64,000 bases of DNA, from positions 1,282,009-1,346,008 of the forward strand of contig OX328126.1 of NCBI GenBank assembly GCA_946811695.1. Direction: 5' to 3'. Below, piece by piece: positions 26,001-36,395 of the stretch (position 1 is its first letter; each line of letters opens with the position of its first letter). The notes below the pieces were generated by a model. That model worked only from the letters and a program-made list of their open reading frames with translations, was not told the DNA's origin and searched no databases. Source of the DNA: Gonocerus acuteangulatus (Eukaryota > Arthropoda > Insecta > Hemiptera > Coreidae). The position numbers were made by a program, and so were the translations under genes.

Positions 26001-29000
26001 CCTTTCTGATCTGTAAATGGGTATATACTCACATCCCCTACCACCCTTTCTGATCTGTAAATGGGTATATACTCACATCCCCTACCACCCTTTCTGATCT
26101 GTAAATGGGTATATACTCACATCCCCTACCACCCTTTCTGATCTGTAAATGGGTATATACTCACATCCCCTACCACCCTTTCTGATCTGTAAATGGGTAT
26201 ATACTCACATCCCCTACCACCCTTTCTGATCTGTAAATGGGTATATACTCACATCCCCTACCACCCTTTCTGATCTGTAAATGGGTATATACTCACATCC
26301 CCTACCACCCTTTCTGATCTGTAACTGTGTATATACTCACATCCCCTACCACCCTTTCTGATCTGTAACTGTGTATATACTCACATCCCCTACCACCCTT
26401 ACTGATCTGTAAATGGGTATATACTCACATCCCCTACCACCCTTTCTGATCTGTAAATGTGTATATACTCACATCCCCTACCACCCTTTCTGATCTGTAA
26501 ATGTGTATATACTCACATCCCCTACCACCCTTTCTGATCTTTAAATGGGTATATACTCACATCCCCTACCACCCTTTCTGATCTGTAAATGGGTATATAC
26601 TCACATCCCCTACCACCCTTTCTGATCTGTAAATGGGTATATACTCACATCCCCTACCACCCTTTCTGATCTGTAAATGGGTATATACTCACATCCCCTA
26701 CCACCTTTCTGATCTGTAATGGGTATATACTCACATCCCCTACCACCCTTTCTGATCTGTAAATGGGTATATACTCACATCCCCTACCACCTTTCTGATC
26801 TGTAAATGGGTATATACTCACATCCCCTACCACCCTTTCTGATCTGTAAATGGGTATATACTCACATCCCCTACCACCTTTCTGATCTGTAAATGGGTAT
26901 ATACTCACATCCCCTACCACCCTTTCTGATCTGTAAATGGGTATATACTCACATCCCCTACCACCCTTTCTGATCTGTAAATGGGTATATACTCACATCC
27001 CCTACCACCCTTTCTGATCTGTAAATGGGTATATACTCACATCCCCTACCACCCTTTCTGATCTGTAAATGGGTATATACTCACATCCCCTACCACCCTT
27101 TCTGATCTGTAAATGGGTATATACTCACATCCCCTACCACCCTTTCTGATCTGTAAATGGGTATATACTCACATCCCCTACCACCCTTTCTGATCTGTAA
27201 ATGGGTATATACTCACATCCCCTACCACCCTTTCTGATCTGTAAATGGGTATATACTCACATCCCCTACCACCCTTTCTGATCTGTAAATGGGTATATAC
27301 TCACATCCCCTACCACCCTTTCTGATCTGTAAATGGGTATATACTCACATCCCCTACCACCCTTTCTGATCTGTAAATGGGTATATACTCACATCCCCTA
27401 CCACCCTTTCTGATCTGTAAATGGGTATATACTCACATCCCCTACCACCCTTTCTGATCTGTAAATGGGTATATACTCACATCCCCTACCACCCTTTCTG
27501 ATCTGTAAATGGGTATATACTCACATCCCCTACCACCCTTTCTGATCTGTAAATGGGTATATACTCACATCCCCTACCACCCTTTCTGATCTGTAAATGG
27601 GTATATACTCACATCCCCTACCACCCTTTCTGATCTGTAAATGTGTATATACTCACATCCCCTACCACCCTTTCTGATCTGTAAATGTGTATATACTCAC
27701 ATCCCCTACCACCCTTTCTGATCTGTAAATGGGTATATACTCACATCCCCTACCACCCTTTCTGATCTGTAAATGTGTATATACTCACATCCCCTACCAC
27801 CCTTTCTGATCTGTAAATGTGTATATACTCACATCCCCTACCACCCTTTCTGATCTGTAAATGGGTATATACTCACATCCCCTACCACCCTTTCTGATCT
27901 GTAAATGTGTATATACTCACATCCCCTACCACCCTTTCTGATCTGTAAATGGGTATATACTCACATCCCCTACCACCCTTTCTGATCTGTAAATGGGTAT
28001 ATACTCACATCTCCTACCACCCTTTCTGATCTGTAAATGGGTATATACTCACATCCCCTACCACCCTTTCTGATCTGTAAATGGGTATATACTCACATCC
28101 CCTACCACCCTTTCTGATCTGTAAATGGGTATATACTCACATCCCCTACCACCCTTTCTGATCTGTAAATGGGTATATACTCACATCCCCTACCACCCTT
28201 TCTGATCTGTAAATGGGTATATACTCACATCCCCTACCACCCTTTCTGATCTGTAAATGTGTATATACTCACATCCCCTACCACCCTTTCTGATCTGTAA
28301 ATGTGTATATACTCACATCCCCTACCACCCTTTCTGATCTGTAAATGGGTATATACTCACATCCCCTACCACCCTTTCTGATCTGTAAATGGGTATATAC
28401 TCACATCCCCTACCACCCTTTCTGATCTGTAAATGGGTATATACTCACATCCCCTACCACCCTTTCTGATCTGTAAATGGGTATATACTCACATCCCCTA
28501 CCACCCTTTCTGATCTGTAAATGGGTATATACTCACATCCCCTACCACCCTTTCTGATCTGTAAATGGGTATATACTCACATTCCCTACCACCCTTTCTG
28601 ATCTGTAAATGGGTATATACTCACATCCCCTACCACCCTTTCTGATCTGTAAATGGGTATATACTCACATCCCCTACCACCCTTTCTGATCTGTAAATGG
28701 GTATATACTCACATCCCCTACCACCCTTTCTGATCTGTAAATGGGTATATACTCACATCCCCTACCACCCTTTCTGATCTGTAAATGGGTATATACTCAC
28801 ATCCCCTACCACCCTTTCTGATCTGTAAATGTGTATATACTCACATCCCCTACCACCCTTTCTGATCTGTAAATGGGTATATACTCACATCCCCTAGCAC
28901 CTTTATCTGTACGAATTCCTGGTTGTTCTCTCCTCCATCTTCTGGTTGACTTGTCCATCTCTCTGCGCAATCTCCATGATCCTGGAGGGAGGGGGGTATA

Positions 29001-29075
29001 ACAATCATTAGTTATTAACAACCACAACTACACAACAAAGCAACAACAGAGAACTATTACCTGCTCTTCAGACAT
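22127..29075 (-). CDS. SUMO-like gene (small ubiquitin-related modifier), 3' exon missing
   Basis: Four exons (29061-29075, 28889-28981, 22306-22383, 22127-22198) join in phase 0 with canonical GT/AG sites and encode 86 residues with no stop. The order matches SUMO: short acidic N-terminus, first strand (EFVQIKVLGD), second strand and helix (FKLKYGTKFIKLKEYYC), then GVPIESLQFIFDGIRL and DDDTP. SUMO is a beta-grasp protein conjugated to lysines by the E1/UBC9 pathway after proteolytic exposure of a C-terminal Gly-Gly. The visible part is as long as the corresponding part of human SUMO1 plus a slightly longer N-terminus, and looks more SUMO1- than SUMO2-like. The Gly-Gly exon was not found in the window. 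Introns are 79, 6505 and 107 bp; the large one is filled by a satellite and transposons. It could be a live gene whose last exon lies beyond the left edge, or a truncated copy. Confidence 0.8.
22306..22383 (-). CDS. SUMO-like exon 3 (26 codons)
   Basis: Acceptor ttcttattttag precedes 22383 and donor GTAAGCAG follows 22306. The 26 codons start NNNGIVFKLKYG and end KEYYCKHV, aligning with the 26-residue segment of SUMO1 that ends YCQRQ, with the same phase-0 boundaries. The segment covers the second strand and the helix. Confidence 0.87.
22640..23180 (+). mobile_element. Dispersed repeat family R, copy 2
   Basis: It shares with copy 1 the block tagged by ttttaagcactt, gagaatttagcaagc and cgagatattt. 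A long (TA)n tract (22932-22999) follows, then ctatggggtctggaac, ccttataagcggg, a hairpin-like ctccctaagaaaggaggg and the terminus gaaccgcgctgaaa. It is shorter than copy 1 because the block before (TA)n occurs once. It lies in intron 2 of the SUMO-like gene. Confidence 0.75.
23236..23371. repeat. 67-bp direct duplication
   Basis: Two adjacent copies of agacgagtcaatttgtgccc followed by tctgcaactacaaacctgac and tcgcatactaactcattgca, offset exactly 67 bp and nearly identical. This is a local tandem duplication inside SUMO intron 2. The plus strand reads a short Cys-x2-Cys-containing stretch, but no gene is supported. Confidence 0.9.
23518..24294. mobile_element. 777-bp non-autonomous TIR element
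   Basis: The left end TTAGGCTGCATCTACATT plus cgaccc and the right end (reverse complement) TTAGGGGGCACCTACATT plus ggaccc are inverted repeats. Each is followed inward by GATCC/GGATC runs (ccgatccgatcc and repeated ggatc). A second diverged copy of the right terminus lies inside at about 24172-24220. No open frame is present. A target duplication is not clear and the superfamily is not assigned. It is located in SUMO intron 2. Confidence 0.55.
24295..24413. other. Poly(T) and AT-rich spacer
   Basis: A T run of about 26 bases at 24311-24336 and then unique sequence up to the first satellite unit. Confidence 0.6.
24414..28905 (-). repeat. 44-bp satellite (Sat44) derived from the SUMO exon 2/intron 2 junction, about 102 copies
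   Basis: The minus-strand unit is TTTACAGATCAGAAAGGGTG followed by GTAGGGGAT, GTGAGTATATACCCA. The end of exon 2 reads TACAGATAAAGGTGCTAGGG then GAT, GTGAGTATATACCC. They differ by a CAG insertion, one G and one substitution, so the monomer is a tandem copy of the splice junction. The array starts at the real donor and extends 4.5 kb into the intron. Most units are 44 bp; 43-bp units with one G fewer alternate with 44-bp units at 24.4-24.8 and 26.7-26.9 kb, which opens spurious minus-strand frames. GTGAGT appears intact in every unit inspected. Confidence 0.93.
28889..28981 (-). CDS. SUMO-like exon 2 (31 codons)
   Basis: It is preceded by a strong acceptor (pyrimidine run ending ccctccag, adjoining 28981) and followed by the donor GTGAGTAT at 28888. 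It encodes a polar, acidic N-terminal stretch and then EFVQIKVLGD, the first beta strand of SUMO (compare EYIKLKVIGQ in human SUMO1). The last 20-odd bases of this exon and the start of the intron have been copied into the adjacent 44-bp satellite. Confidence 0.8.
29061..29075 (-). CDS. SUMO-like exon 1 (start, MSEEQ)
   Basis: ATG at 29075-29073 followed by four codons and a gtaata donor at 29060-29055. SUMO genes commonly have a very short first coding exon. Support comes from the fit to exon 2, which continues in frame after a 79-bp intron. Being only 15 bp long, it is the weakest of the four exons. Confidence 0.6.
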
Positions 29076-29281
29076 TATAGTAATTAATTTTAAAAATAAA
29101 TTTCAAGAATAAAAAATACTTTTTAAAATTCCGAACAACTCTACTAATACTACTGAAATTTAATTCTCTTAACACACATGATATTGAAATATTTTCTCAT
29201 ATGAAATATATAAATTATTTGTTTTTAACAAAATCTTCATACATAAGAATCTCTAGTGCACCAGAAATTCTCTAGTACAAT
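29076..29281. other. Upstream flank of the SUMO-like gene
   Basis: AT-rich, with no clear TATA box, initiator or CpG-rich stretch. A promoter is expected in this region or within the adjoining repeat but cannot be pointed to. Confidence 0.3.
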
Positions 29282-30378
29282 CTACAGCACAAAAAAGTCC
29301 GTCTCGCAGGAACTGCATCATCTTAGCGCGGTTCAATTCTAATCCCTAGTGCTATTTGCAAAGCTCGGAATAGAAACAATTAATATTTTGTTCCGACCTT
29401 TCGTAAGAGAACGAAAGCACATGCTCTAAGAAAATATCAAAGAAGTCCGTCACTCAGGAGCTGCATAACTAAACACTTTCCTCAGAATTTTTGTAGTGTA
29501 GACTACATTATTGAATAATTTGCCGTAAATAACCTATATAAATAAAATAAAAACGTGAATAGTTCTGCTCATTTACATTTCTTATGAGAACTGTTCAATT
29601 ATTAATTTTGTAAATAATTTGCTTCCAGAGTTATGTTAATACATGATACTGTACTACTTAATAAATACACAAAAACTTCACATTCCGTCTTTTGATTTGA
29701 CGCAGGAACAGGATACAGTCCCCATAATGGGAGATAGCGCTCCTTGTGGCGCCTTTGCGAACCTACGTCTGGCGGGCTAATTGTAATGAAACAGACTTTA
29801 AAGTAAACCCTCCTTTCCAATAGACCGATTTACTTCATTTTTACAACGCTTCTTTCTCATGAGATACCCACGGCGCATACCGCATTTCGTTACAATACAG
29901 CAGAAATTACGACCGTTATGAGTATATTAGTACTTTAGGTCCGGAGTAAACCCCCCACCCCTCCAAATAACCAGATTTAGTTTATTTTTACAACCCATTT
30001 TTCTCTGTTGATTACCGCCACGAATACCAAGTTTCGTTGAAATGTAACAAAAATTACGGCTGGCAGTGGCAAATTGGTATTGTGGGTCCGGTGTAACCCC
30101 CCCCCCCCCCCCTTCTAATGAACCGATTTAGTTTATTTTTACAACGGAATTCTCTCTTCAGATCAAAATAACGAATACCGAGTTTCGTTGAAATATAACA
30201 AAAACTACGGCTGGTATGGTAAAATTAGTGTTTTGGGTCCGGGGTAAACCCCCCTCTCGGTGGACCGATTTTGGTGGTTAACGAACTCGTTAAATCGTTT
30301 GCTATTTGAACGCTATATACCACGTTTCATAAAGAAAAAACGAAAACTCTGGCCGCTATCGTGTTAACAGACATATAT
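29282..30378 (+). mobile_element. Dispersed repeat family R, copy 3 (interrupted by LINE)
   Basis: It contains twin aagtccgtc-caggag-ctgcat segments (29297 and 29444). A segment follows that is matched in copy 4 (gtgaatagttct, cacaaaaacttca). Next come three diverged tandem units of about 145 bp at 29820-30265, each with ccgattta, ataccgagtttcgtt, acggctgg and ggtccggggtaaaccccc; the second ends in a C run. The segment after that (ggttaacgaactcg, acgtttcat, ctggccgctatcgtgttaac) matches copy 1 before its (TA)n. The copy breaks at acagacatatata where the LINE begins. No coding sequence was found. Confidence 0.65.
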
Positions 30379-30774
30379 AGTTTTAACATACATAGAGTCT
30401 TGTTTGTGCCCTCATACTGTTCACGACGCCATTGTTTGCTCCGTTTTCCAGTTAGTTTTCTGTTGTAAAAAGTTAATAACTATCGCTGAATTTAATACCG
30501 ATTTGTTGTTTAGAAAGTTCTGATTCTAGTGGTAGTAATAACTAGTTCAATATACATCCAGTGATTTTAAAATCATCGTGCAAAGTTGAGGTGTTTTACT
30601 AGTTGAAGAAAGTTATAAGGTTATAAAGGCTTCAGTCCCTTGGTGGTGGGGAGGAGCGCCTGCGTACTACTCCCAAACGTCATATCACCTGACTTAGCAC
30701 CCTTGAGTAAGGTTAAAGGTGGGTTATACTTTTTCTTTAATCACTCTAATACGCATTCATTCAATAATACAAGG

Positions 30775-31747
30775 ATGGTGGTCTGCTCAATCTGTAATTC
30801 TACAGTGCCTAGAGATGATAAAAGGATTCTCAGGTGTTCAAATACCTCCTGTAAAGCTGTTTATCACAGCAAGTGCTGTAATTATGAAGGGACAGATATA
30901 GACAGTCTGAAAGCACTCAGCAAATCATGGGTGTGTATTAGTTGTGAAAAAACTGATAAAAATGTTTCGGCCTCCGAGGGTACTGACGTGCATTTAAAAT
31001 CCCTTTCACAATCGTTAACGCATGAAAACTTGGAGTTGCAAAGCCTTAGAGATATTATAATATCTATGGCAACTGAATTCAGGGAATTCAAAGCTAATTT
31101 CCCATCTTCAGAAACATTCAAATCCATGTAAGACACGATGGAAAAACAAACCGATTTAACGTTCGCCCACCTCGAACAAATAAAAAAAAATGGAGAGCTT
31201 GATAGAAGCCCAAAGCCAAAAAATCCAAGAACTATCCCTAGACAATTTTTGTCTTAAAAAAAATATAAAATCCCTGGAAGAAAGAGTTAAAGATGCCGAA
31301 CAGAATCATCTGAGGAACTCAGTAGAAATCTGGTGAAGTGCTCCCGCTGTCGTACAGAATGTTTGTGCAGGCCTCGGTCTCAAGATAGTCCCCGAAGACC
31401 TGGACCATGTATTTAGCCTCAGATCGAGACAAGAAGAAACACCAGGCCCAATCATAGCCCGATTTGTCCGCCAATCCCTGACTGAGGAGGTTATCCGCCT
31501 GAGAAAAGTAAAGAGAGACTTTTCTACCCGACACTTAGGTTCGTCGGACATCGACTCCAACAGAATCTACATCGGCGAAGCGATGACTCCTACAAATAAA
31601 CACCTTTATTGGTTGGCCACACAGAAGAAATCTGCAGACAAGATCAAGTACCTCTGGTTTAGCGGTGGTCGAGTCAAGTGCCGTCGAAGTGATGGTCATC
31701 CGGTTGTTATTGTTAACAGTTCCGAAGATCTTGATGTATTTCCTTGA
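30775..31747 (+). pseudogene. LINE ORF1, PHD-finger protein, broken
   Basis: It starts at ATG 30775. A complete C4HC3 PHD-type zinc finger is visible: Cys4, Cys7, Cys21, Cys26, His31, Cys34, Cys54, Cys57. PHD-bearing ORF1 proteins are known in CR1/Jockey-group LINEs and are thought to act in RNP assembly or chromatin contact. The frame stops at TAA 31129-31131. A later frame carries a helical segment (31191-31330) with Gln/Leu/Lys repeats resembling the coiled coil. A further shift near 31330 opens a frame to TGA 31745-31747 that contains a conserved-looking basic C-terminal domain. One nonsense change and at least two frame disruptions make it a pseudogene. Confidence 0.8.
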
Positions 31748-32119
31748 CGCAATTTTATCAGTCTCCTCATCTCTTCCCCTATTAGAGCCTTTTATTTACT
31801 TGTATTTTTCATTAAAACAAATTTAATATTTATTAAGGACTTTTATATGCTATATAATTAGAAATTATGTTTATTCATCTGCCAGAGGTAATTTTCACTT
31901 AGTATCCAGATATTTTTGTTACTTATTTTATACTGGTCAGTATTATTATTTTGATTTTAATTATTGCTATTTTGGTAAATATTTAGTTTTTGGTTTTTAT
32001 AATTATTCGAATGTAATTAGTATTTATATATTGTATGTTCCATCCACTTCCTTTTTTTCTTCCATCAGTTCCACACTCAACAACTTCTTCCTGAGATTAG
32101 TTTTCCATAAATCCCCGTC

Positions 32120-34942
32120 ATGACTAATGTCCTGATATCCTGTCACGTTAACGCCCAATCCCTTCTTGCACACTACGATGAATTCCTCCTGTATTTCACC
32201 GAAAATTTTCATCATATTATAGCTGTTACGGAAACCTGGCTCAAACCTTTTATCCCTTCCTCTCGAGTTTCCCTTCCCAACTATACCCTCTTACGTCATG
32301 ACAGAGAAGACAGAACAGGAGGAGGTGTGGGCCTCTTTGTTCATGATAGTTTAAAGTCTAAAATCCTTTTTCTTTCACCTCCGTCTGATCGTCCTCACCT
32401 GGAGTATATTTTTGCCGAGATATCAACGTCTTCTTCACCTCTCCTCTTTTCCGTTGTATATCGTCCTCCCCGTGTGCCATATGACCAATCTTTTGAAACC
32501 TTCCTTTATCAGTTAGTCCCCTGTTATTCCCATGTAATTCTTGGTGGTGACTTCAATACCAATCTTCTTGTCGAATCCCCTGACGTTACCTACCTTTCTG
32601 AACTATTCTTTTCACTTAATCTTTTTGTGGTTCTCTATTCACCTACCCATCACTCCCAGTCCTCTGATACTTGGCTTGATCTCTTTATCCTCGACTCCCA
32701 GGATAAACTCCTCGCCTCATCTCAACACCCTGTGCCCTTCCTTTCTTCTCATGATCTTATTCAAATAACTTTTGATTTACCTATCCATACTATCACAAAC
32801 AAATTCTTTACGTTTCGTAACCTTAATTCTCTGTCCTTTGAACAATTAGAACCTGATTTAGAAAACTTTCCTTACGATTCCATTTATTCCTCTGACTCCA
32901 TAGATGACATGGTTAACTCCTTAACTCATCACCTCCACTCCCTTTTAGATTCCCATGCTCCTCTTCAAACCCGCCGGTTCAACCGTCCTCCTGCTCCCTG
33001 GCTTACACCCGAGCTCAAATCATTAATAAAAAGAAGAGAAGCAGCGAGAAGAAAATTTAGACGGACCCGTCTTCCTCAAGATTACTCCTCCTACAAATAC
33101 TTGCGTAACCTCACCCAATCCTCCATCCGTCAAGCTAAGTCCCTCTACGTCCACCAATCCCTATCCAATGCTCCTGACTCTAAAACAAAATGGTCAATCC
33201 TTCGTAAACTTTCCCTTTGCAAAACTAACCGTCCTTGCTCTATCTCATTATCCCCTGATGTTCTTAATGCTCACTTTGTATCTTCTCCCTCAGCCCTATC
33301 CAGTCCTCCTATACCTTCCACACTACCTTTTAATTCCAACAACTTCTACTTCTCCTATATTACCCCAGAAGATCTTCTAACCGCGGTCCTTCAATCCCGA
33401 ACCAATGACTACGGTCCAGACTCTGTTCCCGTTAAACTGATTAAGGCCTGCTTACCCGCAATCCTTCCTATCCTTCTCCACATATACAACTATTCCCTTC
33501 AAAACTCAACTTTTCCTTCTCAATGGAAAACAGCGTTGGTTCGCCCTTTTAACAAAATATCAAACCCCTGCTCTCCGAAGGATTTCCGTCCTATCTCCCT
33601 TCTATCCAATCTTTCCAAACCTGTAGAGCGCCTGGTCCAATCTCAAGTATCCAACCACCTTGAACAAAATAATCTCCTTAACCCTCTCCAGTCTGGCTTC
33701 CGTCCGTCATACTCCACTCAATCAGCGCTCATAAAAATCACCCATGACATTCAAACTGCCATAGATAACCAACAGCTCACTATTCTAGTTCTCCTAGATT
33801 TTTCAAAGGCATTTGATACCGTAGACCATCAAATCCTCCTCACCAAACTCCAATCTCTTTCCTTTTCCAACAGTGCCATTAGCTGGTTCCAATCCTTTCT
33901 ATCCAATCGATCCCCAGTACGTGGTCATCCCCGACAGCAATCCTTCTAGCCCTCTTCCTCTTTCCCGTGGTGTACCGCAGGGCTCCTCGTTATCCCCAAC
34001 TCTATTTTCTGTTTACATCAATGATCTTCCTCTTTCCATAGTTCATTCCAAGTTTCATCTTTACGCTGACGATACCCAAATCTACCTATCCTTTAAGCCC
34101 TCTTTGCTACGAGATGCTGTAGACAAGCTGCAAGTAGATCTTAATAACATCAATGCTTGGGCCGCAGCTAATAAGCTTTCCCTGAATCCAGACAAATCCA
34201 AAGCCACTGTTATAGGCTCCCAATCCCTCATAAGTTCTACTTCCCCTTTTCCAGCCCTTTACCTTAATAGCATCCCTATAAAATATTGTAAATCAGTTAA
34301 AAATCTTGGGATCATATTTGATCAGAACCTTTCCTGGAAAAATCATATTTACCAAGTTTCCCGTCGGTCCATATTTATCCTGAGACAGCTCAACCTCTCC
34401 CGCCATCTCCTGCCAACAAAGACCCGTCAACTCCTCGTAACTTCCCTATTATTCCCCCAGTTTGACTATGGTTGTTTGGTGTACGGTGGACTTTCTGGCA
34501 ATCTCGAGGCAAAACTCAAACGCCTCATGAACTGTTTCATTCGTTTTATCCTCGGGATCCCCAGAGACTCCCACATTTCTACCAGGAGCTAAATTGGCTA
34601 TTCCCTCTTTATCGTCGTCAGTACTTCCTCGGCTCAGTCCTTTACCAAGTAATTCAATCCCGTAGACCTTCTTATATTTTTCAACTTCTTAAATTTAAAT
34701 CCTCGGTTCACTCCCGTAACACCCGATCTCGTCCTTCCGATCTTTATATTCCTTCCCACCGAACAGCAATATTCGAAAAATCATTCGTCACCCGTGCCAC
34801 CTCGCTATGGAATTCCTTACCTCTGTCTGTCCGCCATTCTACCAACCTAGAAACCTTTAAATCCCGACTCTTCCACCACCTTCTATCCCTCCAAGTTTTA
34901 CCCAACCCCTGGTCTACATTGAAGCTGTACACTATATACTGA
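32120..34942 (+). pseudogene. LINE ORF2, endonuclease-reverse transcriptase, frameshifted
   Basis: The first 609 codons from ATG 32120 carry an APE-type endonuclease: a VNAQSL segment, ETWL (about residue 38), a GGGVGLF segment, YRPP, GDFN (about residue 143) and a late SHD. The reverse transcriptase follows, with FRPISLLSNLSKP, QSGFRP and motif A LLDFSKAFDTVDH (about residue 560). An extra C in the run 33912-33915 shifts the frame. The next frame holds GVPQGSSLSPTLF (motif B) and the catalytic YADD at 34062-34073. A second break near 34582 (several bases missing relative to the copy at 46.3 kb) moves the end to a third frame, which has the C-terminal SLWNSLPLSVR motif and stops at 34942. YADDTQIY points to the CR1/L2 group. 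Confidence 0.9.
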
Positions 34943-35066
34943 TACTGATAGCATTTATAAGTTTTTAAGTTTATACGTAAAATTCAAAATTATTTTGTAA
35001 TTTCAAAATTATTCCTATGGGACTTCTGTCCCGGAATAAGAATAAAACTTTTCACTCATTCATTCA

Positions 35067-35068
<2 letters not shown>

Positions 35069-35130
<62 letters not shown>

Positions 35131-35150
35131 AATATATATATATAAATTTT
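35069..35150. repeat. (TA)n microsatellite
   Basis: Almost uninterrupted TA dinucleotides immediately after the LINE tail. It probably continues the (TA)n tract of repeat family R copy 3 into which the LINE inserted. Confidence 0.9.
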
Positions 35151-35169
35151 AACGGGGGTCTACTAGGTA

Positions 35170-35569
35170 GGATCGATAAAGATTCGAAGAAATTTTTAAA
35201 AAATTCCGTCATGAGTGCAACCTCAATAGCTACTTTCCTTCGGATGAAAGTGCTAATAAAAACATGAATAGTTCTTCTCTTTTACATTTGTAATGAGCAA
35301 CCAACTTGCAGAGCTATGTTTATAGATGGTACTACATTACTTAATATATATACACAAAAACTTCATATTTTCGTATTTTCATCTAACGCAAAAGAGAGAC
35401 CCACGAAGTATACCGCGTTTCGTTACAATACAGCAGAAATTACGACCGGTATGAGTATATTAGGAATTTGAGTCCGGAGTAAACCCGGGGGGGGGGGGTT
35501 CAGAATGAACGTTTCAGAACTCCTGGAGAACGAAAATAACTATGGTTTAAATCTGTCTGTGTGTATATA

Positions 35570-35653
<84 letters not shown>

Positions 35654-35799
35654 AAAACATTTGAACCACCATTATATGGGTGCTATATGGGCTCAGAAAC
35701 ATGAAACTTTGTAGTCGGAAGTTCCGGATTGTGTCATGAGGTGAACCTTATAAGCGGAGTTCCTCCCTATGGAGAGAGGGAGGAACCGCGCTAAAAGGA
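35170..35799 (+). mobile_element. Dispersed repeat family R, copy 4
   Basis: It matches copy 3 over catgaatagttcttctcttt, cacaaaaacttcatattttc and ataccgcgtttcgttacaat, then passes a G run, an imperfect GT/(TA)n/(GA)n tract (35560-35655) and reaches the family terminus ccttataagcgg, a 9-10-bp hairpin and gaaccgcgctaaaa. It is a compact copy of the same family on the same strand. Confidence 0.72.
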
Positions 35800-36373
35800 C
35801 TATATTTGTATCCTGTCGAGTTAAAATTTTAAATATTAAGCTGAGACTAAAATGTAAACAAGTCCCCATTTAAGGTAATAAGCGATGAGGTTTGACAATA
35901 ATTAAGAGAATTGTCATAACTACCAGTCACTAGTTTTGAAATAGTCTTGACTTTAGAGAATTTCAATAGACCTTTTAAAATAAAACATAAAACATGGCTC
36001 GACCTTTTCAAGAACTAAACTTTGTCTTGGTAATAGATGTCTTCCTTTCTCTCTTGGAGTTTATTATTCTCTTCATCGGAATGTAAACTCACGACACGAC
36101 ACGAGAAATAATTAAACAAATATTTATTATTCCATTTATTATAATTATTCTCACGTCAGATTCTTCTCTGAATGGTATAGCTAAAGAAAGCTAGATATTT
36201 TCATGATGGATTTTAATCTTCAAAATACCTTTCTTGCAAGAAACATACTATTCAGAAAAGTAATATTATTCACTTTGGGATGTTATAAATAATCAAGGAC
36301 ATTAAATTTATTCGAAGAAGTTATTTTAATCTTCTTAATTGAATGCAGAGAAAATAGGATTGTGTATATTATA
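35800..36373. other. Spacer with no gene recognised
   Basis: AT-rich and single-copy in this window. No frame or motif supports a gene. Confidence 0.45.
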
Positions 36374-36395
36374 GATGGTGATCCGATTTTAAATG

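Larger units (their letters stand above)
30380..35071 (+). mobile_element. Near full-length CR1/L2/Jockey-type LINE with broken ORFs
   Basis: The order is a 5' UTR (about 30380-30774), ORF1 with a PHD finger, a 370-bp AT-rich inter-ORF gap, ORF2 with endonuclease and reverse transcriptase, and a 3' UTR ending in stem-loop GGGAC-TTCT-GTCCC (35019-35032), aataaaac and a (CATT)n tail (35057-35071). It appears inserted into a (TA)n tract: acagacatatata precedes it and a long (TA)n follows, which hides any target duplication. The exact 5' end is uncertain. Both ORFs carry frameshifts, so this copy is not autonomous. Confidence 0.87.

Noticed and set aside
28806..29027. 73-codon minus-strand open frame covering SUMO exon 2
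   Set aside because: It reads exon 2 in a different frame and runs into the satellite; the spliced frame gives the SUMO sequence.
29602..29820. 72-codon minus-strand open frame
   Set aside because: Lies inside dispersed family R and is not shared by copy 4.
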